A DNA stretch of 35,134 bases, from positions 1-35,134 of the forward strand of contig JAEEIK010000038.1 in the NCBI GenBank assembly GCA_016281335.1. The letters are read 5' to 3'. A program made the translations under genes and the position numbers. Positions 24,029 to 31,970 of the stretch are shown piece after piece. The notes under the pieces are model-generated. The model saw only the letters and a program-made list of their open reading frames with translations, did no database searches and had not been told where the DNA came from. The stretch's first letter is position 1. Every line of letters starts with the position of its first letter. This DNA comes from Lachnospiraceae bacterium (GTDB lineage Bacteria; Bacillota; Clostridia; Lachnospirales; Lachnospiraceae).

Positions 24029-26589
24029 GCTTCTTCTCCTTCCGGATCAAATTCCATTATGTCCGTCTCTTCTTTGTCCGGTTCTGCAGCCTTAACATCA
24101 TCCGCATTTTCTCCGAGACATTCCCTCAGACCATCGGCAAGTTTTCTGTATTCCGTCATCGACACTCCGTCTTCCTGCCATATCTTTTCTTCCACACCGG
24201 CTTTGGCTGCTTTTTCAAGCTCAAACATTTTATCCGAAACACTCATGCAGCCTATCATCTTTGATGTTCCTTTGACTGAATGCACGATTATCTCGTAACT
24301 GCGAAGATCTCCTTTTTTGAAACTTTCCTGTGCTTCGGCTATCTTTCCGGGAGCATCGTCCGCATACTGTACCAGCAGCTGTTTGTAGAAATCCCCGTCG
24401 TTCTGGCAATAGCGCAGGCCCATCTCGGGCTTGATGCCGAGCTTACGAAGTTTTTCATAGAATTCTTTATCATCATTCTTTTGTTCTTTCTTTTCGTTCC
24501 CGCTCGCAGTATCAGGTTTTTCTTTTATTTCCGGAATTTCAACAGTGAGCGCCGACTTGGGCAGGACTTTTTTCATTATCCTCTCCAGTTCACTTATCTC
24601 GATCGGCTTGGCAAGGAAAGCATCAAAACCTTCTTTGATGAACATTTCCCTGGCAGTGCTGACTGCGTTTGCGGTAAGCGCAACAATGGGCACGTCTTTC
24701 TTTTCTTTACCGTATGCCGCCCTGATACGCTTCATGGCTTCCACTCCGTCCATACCCGGCATCATGTGATCCATGAAGATGATATCGAATTCGTTCTCGC
24801 GTATCCTGTTGACTGATTCTTCTCCGGAAGAAGCGGTGACGACTTTCATGCCATAGCTGCCGAGTATCTCTCTTGCAACCATATGGTTCATGGGTTCATC
24901 ATCTACCACGAGGGCCCTTACACCTCTTGCATAAAGTCTTCCCTCTTCTTTTTCATAGTCCCCGGGATCAGCATTCAGGAATGAGATAATAGGGAAGCAG
25001 TAGAAAGGTTTTCTTATCACCTTTATGTTTGATGACTTCGGTATCTCAAATGAATCATCCGCAACTACGGCAACCAGCACGTCTTTCGAGAGCTCATCCA
25101 TGAAATAAGGATCTTCTTCATACTCTTCCTTACCGACAAAGACATGGGTAAAATGTTTAGCTTTTGTCAGCTTCTTAAAGGCTTCCATATGATCCGCACG
25201 CTGCAGCATCACGTTCAGGCCAAGTACCAGATCCTTGACCATCGAATTATAGAATTCCCTTACATGCGGATTAGGATACTTTTCAAAATGCAGATAAGCG
25301 CCGACAACAAGGCGTTCGGGTTTTCTCACGCTCATGCAGCCTTCCGGATCCACTACCTCCTGAGGTATGCTGACACGCACCGTGGTCCCCTTGCCCTCTT
25401 CACTCTCTATCGTAAGGAAACCTTTAAGACTCTTTGTAAAACCGTTTACTATAGACAGGCCAAGCCCCAGACCGCTGGTGGATCTTGATCTTCCCGAATC
25501 TGCCTGATAGAAGCTGTCGAGTACCTTCTCCATTTCTATATTGCTCATGCCTATGCCGGTATCTTTTACTTCTATCAGCAGGTTAATCCCGTAATCACGT
25601 TCTTCGGAGGTGATGTGAACGTACACGCCTCCTTCTTTTGTGTACTTAAGACCGTTATCTATAAGATGTTTCAGTATCTTCTTGAGTTTTCCTATATCAC
25701 TGCTCATCACAGCCGGAATGGTGGGATCCACATCAATGACCAGCTCCGTGTTAGCTGCCCTGTGGGGTGATATCTCCGTTACGATATCATTCAGCATTGA
25801 AGAAAGCATGTACTCTTCATTGTTGACCACCAGGGAATCCATATCTATCTCGGAATGATCAAGTATGTCGTCGATATGATCGCCGACTCTTTTTCCTGCC
25901 TCCGATACCAGTACCAGATTACGCTTTATCTCCTCATCGTCTTCTTTTTCCATGCATATCCCTGTCAGTCCTATCACGGCATTGATAGGTGTACGCAGCT
26001 CATGTGATATGTTTGCGAGGAAATCATTCAGCTTCTCGGTATTCTCAGCCAGCGCCGCGTTTTCCGCTTCCGACTGTTCCATTATGCTGTTCCATTTATT
26101 TATGATGCCTCTTGCGAAATAACAGAAGAAGCTGATAACAACAAGATGTAACAGTGTTCTTGTGACAGTCAGCTCATCAAACTCATATCCTGCATTTAAC
26201 ATCTGGATAATGTCATATGCCATTACCACATAATAAGTGATCTGCGCAAGTGTTATAACTCCCGAAATACCGGTAGAAACAAGGATCAGTATCAGCAGCG
26301 CCATAACAAAACCGATATCATAGGTACTCGTTAGATGCGCGCCGTAGAAGAAAGAAAGCATCATCATGAAGATCGAATAGATCCACACTCTCATCTCACT
26401 TGTAAAAGCCTGTCTTATATGCAGAAACCATGCAGATAAAACCCCCACTACCACCAGTATCAGTGCCCATTTTTCCCATCCGAGAAGTATGGCTTCTCCT
26501 ATCAGGGCTATTGAAAACATGGTATAACAGAAAAGTATCGCAAGATGTGATGCTCCGAAATAATCTTTTTTCTTTTTTTCCTTATCCAT
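24025..26589 (-). CDS. Hybrid histidine kinase with pseudo-receiver, receiver and HPt
   Basis: An 854-residue multi-pass kinase. About six hydrophobic helices (14-160) form a membrane sensor. The H-box SHELRTP carries His196, the ATPase domain has Asn312, DTGIGM (343-348) and SGLGLGLSI (372-380). Residues about 424-537 look like a receiver fold that ends in KVIRKPF but lacks the phospho-acceptor Asp, hence a pseudo-receiver. A canonical receiver follows (about 556-677; Asp607 in FMDHMMPGMDG, Lys661), then an HPt domain with VHSVKGTSKMIG (His770). The chain therefore offers a full His-Asp-His relay. It starts 20 bases after the upstream kinase gene and its stop overlaps the DegV-kinase start. 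The signal is unknown. Confidence 0.92.
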   Translation of the reverse strand: MDKEKKKKDYFGASHLAILFCYTMFSIALIGEAILLGWEKWALILVVVGVLSAWFLHIRQAFTSEMRVWIYSIFMMMLSFFYGAHLTSTYDIGFVMALLILILVSTGISGVITLAQITYYVVMAYDIIQMLNAGYEFDELTVTRTLLHLVVISFFCYFARGIINKWNSIMEQSEAENAALAENTEKLNDFLANISHELRTPINAVIGLTGICMEKEDDEEIKRNLVLVSEAGKRVGDHIDDILDHSEIDMDSLVVNNEEYMLSSMLNDIVTEISPHRAANTELVIDVDPTIPAVMSSDIGKLKKILKHLIDNGLKYTKEGGVYVHITSEERDYGINLLIEVKDTGIGMSNIEMEKVLDSFYQADSGRSRSTSGLGLGLSIVNGFTKSLKGFLTIESEEGKGTTVRVSIPQEVVDPEGCMSVRKPERLVVGAYLHFEKYPNPHVREFYNSMVKDLVLGLNVMLQRADHMEAFKKLTKAKHFTHVFVGKEEYEEDPYFMDELSKDVLVAVVADDSFEIPKSSNIKVIRKPFYCFPIISFLNADPGDYEKEEGRLYARGVRALVVDDEPMNHMVAREILGSYGMKVVTASSGEESVNRIRENEFDIIFMDHMMPGMDGVEAMKRIRAAYGKEKKDVPIVALTANAVSTAREMFIKEGFDAFLAKPIEISELERIMKKVLPKSALTVEIPEIKEKPDTASGNEKKEQKNDDKEFYEKLRKLGIKPEMGLRYCQNDGDFYKQLLVQYADDAPGKIAEAQESFKKGDLRSYEIIVHSVKGTSKMIGCMSVSDKMFELEKAAKAGVEEKIWQEDGVSMTEYRKLADGLRECLGENADDVKAAEPDKEETDIMEFDPEGEEA

Positions 26590-26609
26590 AAGCGCTTACA
26601 GTCCCCTTG

Positions 26610-28838
26610 CTATCTGCTTTCCTTAAACACAGTGCCAAGCAGCTCTTTATAACTCAAAAACAGTCTCAGTAATTCTGCGTTATTATCACTGATATATGCC
26701 TCATCTTCACGCTTCCCTGCTTTCTCCAGCATAAATGCTTTCTCCGAGAGTTCATCCGCTCCTATAATCAGGGCCGAACCTTTAAGTGAGTGCACGCTGA
26801 TCGCATAGTTTTTATAATCTCTTTCGGAGAAGAAATGCTCTATCTCCTCTGCCTTTTCATCTATCGTATCGTAAAATACTTTTAATACATTCAGATATGC
26901 TTTTGCACTGCCGCTGTTCTCTATACCCTTTACCGTATTGATCCTGTCCTGATCTTTAAGGCAAGCCAGTTCGGGCGAGGATGCCTCCTCCTCTGCTTCC
27001 GTTTCCATGACAGTAAGTTTATCCTTAGGCAGATATGTACGGAATAGTTCCTCAAGTCTGTCGGTATTTATCGGCTTGGTCAGATAATCATCAAAACCTT
27101 CGGAAATGTATTTATCCCTCGCTCCAGATATCGCATTTGCCGTAAGACATACCGCTGGAGTATTTAAACTCTTCGCTTCCGTGTTCTGACGCAATTCATG
27201 GAGCACTTCTATTCCGTCTTTGACCGGCATCATATGATCAAGGAAGATCAGATCATATTCTTTATCAGCGGCCATTCTCAACGCTTCCTCACCGCTTTCA
27301 GCCATATCTATCCTGACTAAGGTCTGCTTAAGGAGACTCTTGAATACCATCAGGTTCATGGCATTGTCATCTGCTATCAATACCCTGGCATCCGGCGCCG
27401 TAAAACTTACTTTGTATTTCTTTCTTCCTTTGAGCAGAGTCCCGTATGCTTTTTCATAATCACCCAGCTGTTCCCATTTTACAACACCCTGCTTTAAAGT
27501 AAAAGAGAACTTTGATCCCAGGCCGTACATACTCTCCACCTTCAGATCGCTTCCCATCATCCTGAGGAGTCTCCGGGTGATGCTCATACCAAGGCCCGTG
27601 CCCTCTATACTCCTGTTCCTTGCTTCATCAACACGCTCAAACTCCGAGAATATCCTCTCCAGATCATCTTTTTTTATACCTATGCCCGTATCCTTTACAG
27701 CCACCTTGAGCAGTATGCTTTCAGCTTCATCTTCTGTCTTTTCGTAGGCTATCGAGAAAGTGATATACCCCTTTTCCGTATATTTCACGGCATTGGAAAG
27801 TATATTTGTTATCACCTGCTTGATGCGTACATCATCGCCACGCAGCATTTTGGGCAGACTGCTGTCAAAATCAAGTTTAAGCTCAAGGCCTTTTTCGTCA
27901 GCTCTTTTCTGCACCATATTCACCAGATCGTTTATGACCGAAGACAGATCATAATCAACCGGTATTATCTCCATCTTTCCGGCCTCTATCTTTGAAAAAT
28001 CCAGAATATCGTTTATTATACCGAGCAGCGTATTGCCTGCAACTTTTATTCCTTCGGAATATGCCACGATATTTGTGTCATCACATTCACGCAGTATCAT
28101 CTCGTTCATGCCAAGCACGGCATTCATAGGAGTACGTATCTCATGGGATACGTTTGAAAGAAAAGCGGACTTTGCCTCACTGGCTGCGATGGCCCTTTCT
28201 GACACGTCCTTTTCCTTCTTCAGATTTTTGTACTGCTCTATCAGGCTTTTATAATGGTTCGACATGATGTTGCTTAAGCTGTAGCCGGCAACTATCATAA
28301 CGATGGTCTCTATGGTAAGGCCGCCGAGACGGCTTACAAAATAATCATAGGAAGTTTCAAAATCTATCCTGCGCGCAGTAAAATATGATGACATATGCCA
28401 GGTGGCAAATACCATGAAGCCGTAATTGATCACGACAGCGAGGGAATACAGATTAAAATCACAGAACTGCAATGATAAAAGCGGAATAAGAAACCAGGTG
28501 ATATAGATGGTAAGATGCGCGCTGTCCATTACCACCAGCAGCACATCGATAGCAAAGAGTGCGAGGATGGATGTGAGCATTGATGAAGAAAACCTTTTCA
28601 TCATATGTCTGTGAAGCAGGGCCAGCACAGCCATGAATGCCGAGATAAACATGGCAGTATAATAAGTCACTCCGTGAAACACATTGAATTTAACAGCTAC
28701 GGCAATGAACGGCCCCGCAAGTATACAGACCAGCAACACCTTATTAAACTGCTCATTGATCATCTTCCGGTTTTCAAGCAGGAAGCTGTCAAAATCCGAG
28801 ATGTTTTCCCGGGCTATCAGTTGCTCTCTTTTATCCAT
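26610..28838 (-). CDS. Hybrid histidine kinase with receiver and HPt
   Basis: A 742-residue membrane kinase with about six hydrophobic helices (34-190), a coiled linker, H-box SHEIRTP (His232), N-box Asn349, DTGIGI (383-388) and GTGLGMSI (413-420). A receiver follows (about 484-603; Asp534 in FLDHMMPVKDG, Lys588 in LTKPI), then an HPt domain containing VHSLKGSALIIG (His683). All relay residues are intact, so His-Asp-His transfer should be possible within the chain. Its ATG overlaps the upstream stop in a TAATG junction. The segment from the ATPase to the receiver (WEQLGDYEKAYGTLL) is closely matched in the upstream gene product, which appears to be a reduced paralogue. The signal is unknown. 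Confidence 0.93.
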   Translation of the reverse strand: MDKREQLIARENISDFDSFLLENRKMINEQFNKVLLVCILAGPFIAVAVKFNVFHGVTYYTAMFISAFMAVLALLHRHMMKRFSSSMLTSILALFAIDVLLVVMDSAHLTIYITWFLIPLLSLQFCDFNLYSLAVVINYGFMVFATWHMSSYFTARRIDFETSYDYFVSRLGGLTIETIVMIVAGYSLSNIMSNHYKSLIEQYKNLKKEKDVSERAIAASEAKSAFLSNVSHEIRTPMNAVLGMNEMILRECDDTNIVAYSEGIKVAGNTLLGIINDILDFSKIEAGKMEIIPVDYDLSSVINDLVNMVQKRADEKGLELKLDFDSSLPKMLRGDDVRIKQVITNILSNAVKYTEKGYITFSIAYEKTEDEAESILLKVAVKDTGIGIKKDDLERIFSEFERVDEARNRSIEGTGLGMSITRRLLRMMGSDLKVESMYGLGSKFSFTLKQGVVKWEQLGDYEKAYGTLLKGRKKYKVSFTAPDARVLIADDNAMNLMVFKSLLKQTLVRIDMAESGEEALRMAADKEYDLIFLDHMMPVKDGIEVLHELRQNTEAKSLNTPAVCLTANAISGARDKYISEGFDDYLTKPINTDRLEELFRTYLPKDKLTVMETEAEEEASSPELACLKDQDRINTVKGIENSGSAKAYLNVLKVFYDTIDEKAEEIEHFFSERDYKNYAISVHSLKGSALIIGADELSEKAFMLEKAGKREDEAYISDNNAELLRLFLSYKELLGTVFKESR

Positions 28839-29809
28839 TAAGGCTCTGCTCCCTTTATTATCTTATCTGCAGGCAGATGCTTAAGCAGTATATCTTCAAG
28901 TTTTTCCGAAGTAACGGGTTTAGCCAGATAATCGTCAAAGCCTTCCGAGAGATACCATTTTTTTGCCCCGGAAATGGCATTGGCGGTAAGACATACCATG
29001 ACAGCGCTCTTTATGCCATTATCACCGTTCATTTCACGCAGGGTTTCTATCCCGTCCTTATCGGGCATCATATGATCGAGGAAGATCATATCATATTTCT
29101 TTTCTGCTGCTTTTGCTATCCCTTCGTCACCGCTTACAGCGGTATCTATCCTAACCTTCGTATGCTCTAACAGACTCTTTATCACTTCAAGGTTCATGAT
29201 ATTATCATCAACTATCAGTATCTCAGCCTCAGGACAGGTGAAGTTCTCTCTTATGGACATGCGCTTTCTTAAGTCTTCGTTATATGCTTTCTCAAAACTG
29301 CCGAGAGGTTCCCAGGCCGCAACTCCCATTTTCATAACAAAGGAATACTTTGCGCCAAGATCCGCTACGGTCTCTGAATTTAAACTGCTCCCTGATGTCT
29401 CGCAAAGTTTTCTTAAGGAAGCAAGTTTTTCTTCCTCAATACCTTTTCCCGAACACATCACACTGAAATCAAGCATCACTTGTTCGCTGTCTTCTTCCTG
29501 CTTTTCAAAAGAAAGGCCGAATACTATTTTACCTTTATCCGTATATTCTGCTGCATTGACTAAGAGTTCCGACAGCAGCTCTTTAAGCTCTTCTTCGTTT
29601 CCGCACAGTCTCCTGGGTGTGCTCCAGGCAATATCGAAGACCGTTTCAAGTCCTTTCTTTACGCATGCCTCTCCCAGCAGATCCGCAAGGCTGCACATCG
29701 TCGGAAAGAGATCGAAATATTCTCCCTGTATCTCTTCTTTGTTCTGCTCTGCTACCGGCTCTTCTTTTTTTCCGCCGATCTTCTTAAAGAATTCTGCTAT
29801 CGCGCCCAT
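28838..29809 (-). CDS. Kinase-like protein with decayed ATPase domain plus intact receiver
   Basis: A 323-residue soluble protein. I place the start at 29809 (MGAIAEFF) because the frame open upstream of it crosses a strong hairpin. Residues about 30-165 resemble a histidine-kinase ATPase domain: the N-box Asn85 survives (LLVNAAEYT), but the G1 box reads CSGKGI in place of DTGxGI, the G2 glycine loop is missing, and there is no membrane region, H-box or phospho-His. A linker (WEPLGSFEKAYNEDL) and receiver (about 195-313; Asp245 in FLDHMMPDKDG, Lys297) follow, closely similar to the next gene. It cannot act as a kinase. A role as phosphate acceptor, sink or scaffold for the neighbouring kinases is inferred. 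Confidence 0.82.
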   Translation of the reverse strand: MGAIAEFFKKIGGKKEEPVAEQNKEEIQGEYFDLFPTMCSLADLLGEACVKKGLETVFDIAWSTPRRLCGNEEELKELLSELLVNAAEYTDKGKIVFGLSFEKQEEDSEQVMLDFSVMCSGKGIEEEKLASLRKLCETSGSSLNSETVADLGAKYSFVMKMGVAAWEPLGSFEKAYNEDLRKRMSIRENFTCPEAEILIVDDNIMNLEVIKSLLEHTKVRIDTAVSGDEGIAKAAEKKYDMIFLDHMMPDKDGIETLREMNGDNGIKSAVMVCLTANAISGAKKWYLSEGFDDYLAKPVTSEKLEDILLKHLPADKIIKGAEP

Positions 29810-29827
29810 CTTTTTGATACCTGTCTC

Positions 29828-29864
29828 ATAAAAAGTGTGGTAGTTCTTATGCACTACCACACTT
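29828..29864 (-). terminator. Hairpin between the chemoreceptor and the kinase genes
   Basis: A perfect 11-bp stem (AAGTGTGGTAG 29833-29843 / CTACCACACTT 29854-29864) with a 10-base loop. Only a short T run follows on the minus strand. No promoter is visible between it and the kinase genes, so it probably attenuates or processes a shared transcript and does not fully stop it. Confidence 0.6.
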
Positions 29865-29881
29865 CGTTTTCCTCCGTCTTA

Positions 29882-31855
29882 TCAGGATATATGGAAAGTC
29901 TCTACCGTCTTCTGCAGATTCTCTGCCTTATCTGATATAAGATTCACTTCCTTTGCAGTCTCTTCCGAATTGGCGGTTATATCCTGTATGCTCAGATTCA
30001 CTGACTGTATCGCGGAATTCAGATTCTTCTGCGAATCATTGAGTCTCTCAAGTGAATCATTGATATTGGTCATGGATGCAGCCAGCTCCTCTGCTCCTGC
30101 GCCTATGGTAGCTGACTCATTGGCATAGAACTCCGCATCACTCTGATAATCCTTTGCAAGGGTTGCCAGTGTTCCGTAATCCCTCATTACATCCTCGCTT
30201 AAGAAAGTGATGACCTTGGTGCTTTCATCCGAAAGCCGCTTTACGCTGTCCATAACCTTCTCGATTATGCTGTTGATCTTCTCTATCTCATTGGCTGTTG
30301 TCTGTGAGAGATTCTTGATCTCGTTTGCGACCACGGCAAAGCCCCTGCCCGCATCGCCGGCTCTTGCTGCCTCTATTGAAGCATTAAGAGCAAGAAGATT
30401 GGTCTGGTCTGCAATCTCATTGATGCTGTTTGATATATCCGATATCTGCTCTATGACCTTTGTATCTTCTATGGCTTCTGAGAGCTTCCTGCTGCTGTCT
30501 TCGGCTATGGAAACAGCCTTATTACGATTCTCTATGATCTCCGGTAAGGTCTCATCTATATGCGCTATTATCTCACCGGCTTTCTCTGCCATCTTCTGTG
30601 TATCGTTGGCCAGCGATTCCACCGCATCGGATACTTCGGCACTCATGGTAAAGATATTGTCGATGTTTCCGGACTGCTCGTTTGTATTCTCACTGGCTGT
30701 CTCCATGGCGTTGCATACGTTTTCTATGCTGTCGTTCATGGCAAGCACATGATTATTGGTATTCTCTATCTCGCGTCCGATAGCTTCCGAAGCCGTTGCC
30801 GTATCTCTTATGGTAGAAAGGAATCTGGTTTCCAGCTCATCGAGAAGATAACTGATCTCATCATTCTCGGAAGGCATGTCCTTTACGTTTTCCCTGCCTA
30901 CTACCCTGTCCTTAACGAACAGACGCATACGGCTAAGCTGCGCGAGATGTGAATTAAGTCTCAGTCTTACCACCACTATCGATATGATCGTGATAAGTAT
31001 AGCTGCGCCGATACCGAGGAGCACCACTCTTCTTAACTTTGAATACTCAACCGAACGTGACTGGGATACGCCGAGTTTCCATCCTGTTATCTCTATCGGC
31101 GAGATCACCATCATCTTTGTATTGTTATCGTAATCCTTTACTATCTGCACGCCCTTTGCATTCTCATCAAAAGGCACGACATCTGCAAGCTTTGTGGTGC
31201 CGTCTTCGGTAGGGTTAAATGCCTCATTGGGATGAACTATCACCGAACCGTCTCCTGCCAGAAGGAAGCTCTGCATCGTTTCATCGGATGCTATATCATT
31301 GACTGTTTCAAGCAGCGAATCTAGTGAGATATCAGCCAGCACCGCACAGGTATGTCCCTCGCACTTATAGGGCACCGTAGCGGATACTATCATAGATCCG
31401 GTTGCGAAATCCTGATAAGGATCCGTATAGACCAGATGTCCGGCTGCCTGTGCATCTATCCACCAGCCTCTGGTGGTCGGATCCAGATCCAGTACAGAAT
31501 GATCGGCAGGGTATACACCCCCGTCATAATCGTAGCAGACATAATACATTAATGCTGCCGGGTTTACTTCCAGGCACTCTGCAAGATAATCCATAATGGC
31601 ATCGGTATCTTCATAGGTAACTGTGGAAAGGCTCCTGGACATCACCGTTACCAGATCGCCCTGTTCCTTCAGCCAGGCATTTATAAGTTTAGCGTTATTA
31701 TTCGCATCGACCTCGACTTTCTCCCTGCTGTTTTCCTCAGTGACCCTCGATGTCTCCACCGCGCTTATCAGCACAGTAAAAAAAGCCGTGACAACAATAA
31801 ACAGCATTACTATCAGGACTATCCTGTCTTTGATGTGCCACATCAATTTTCTCAT
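29882..31855 (-). CDS. Methyl-accepting chemotaxis protein with dCache sensor
   Basis: A 657-residue chemoreceptor. A first membrane helix (11-32) precedes an extracellular double-Cache domain (about 35-270). The second helix (276-297) leads to a HAMP-like linker and a long cytoplasmic coiled coil, whose tip [21 protein letters not shown], continuing [18 protein letters not shown] (480-517), is the conserved CheA/CheW contact. Within the sensor, Arg129, Trp131, Trp132, Tyr143, Asp145 and Asp175 (TTRGWW, YTDPYQD, ADIS) are placed as in amino-acid-binding dCache receptors such as PctA, so an amino acid ligand is a reasonable guess. No C-terminal CheR-docking pentapeptide is seen. A ribosome site GGGGG precedes the ATG. 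It heads the run of kinase genes. Confidence 0.93.
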   Translation of the reverse strand: MRKLMWHIKDRIVLIVMLFIVVTAFFTVLISAVETSRVTEENSREKVEVDANNNAKLINAWLKEQGDLVTVMSRSLSTVTYEDTDAIMDYLAECLEVNPAALMYYVCYDYDGGVYPADHSVLDLDPTTRGWWIDAQAAGHLVYTDPYQDFATGSMIVSATVPYKCEGHTCAVLADISLDSLLETVNDIASDETMQSFLLAGDGSVIVHPNEAFNPTEDGTTKLADVVPFDENAKGVQIVKDYDNNTKMMVISPIEITGWKLGVSQSRSVEYSKLRRVVLLGIGAAILITIISIVVVRLRLNSHLAQLSRMRLFVKDRVVGRENVKDMPSENDEISYLLDELETRFLSTIRDTATASEAIGREIENTNNHVLAMNDSIENVCNAMETASENTNEQSGNIDNIFTMSAEVSDAVESLANDTQKMAEKAGEIIAHIDETLPEIIENRNKAVSIAEDSSRKLSEAIEDTKVIEQISDISNSINEIADQTNLLALNASIEAARAGDAGRGFAVVANEIKNLSQTTANEIEKINSIIEKVMDSVKRLSDESTKVITFLSEDVMRDYGTLATLAKDYQSDAEFYANESATIGAGAEELAASMTNINDSLERLNDSQKNLNSAIQSVNLSIQDITANSEETAKEVNLISDKAENLQKTVETFHIS

Positions 31856-31888
31856 GATATATTACCCCCTCATGTCAGAATGATAAGT

Positions 31889-31922
31889 AAAAGAAAAACG
31901 GATGTGGATTGCTCCACACCCG
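31889..31922 (-). terminator. GNRA-loop intrinsic terminator, overlapping a transcription start
   Basis: A 10-bp stem with one G-U pair (31899-31908 with 31913-31922), loop GCAA on the minus strand, then TTTTTCTTTT. It terminates the secreted-protein gene upstream, yet its 5' arm coincides with the predicted start site of the chemoreceptor transcript. Confidence 0.8.
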
Positions 31923-31925
31923 TAA

Positions 31926-31954
31926 ATTATACCAATCGCCTGTACAAAAGTCAA
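31926..31954 (-). promoter_or_regulatory. Promoter of the chemoreceptor/kinase operon
   Basis: TTGACT (31949-31954), 17-base spacer, extended -10 TGGTATAAT (TATAAT 31926-31931). The predicted start is around 31918-31920. The form is sigma-A, not the flagellar sigma-D type seen at cheY. Confidence 0.8.
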
Positions 31955-31970
31955 AACAATTTGCCTTTGT

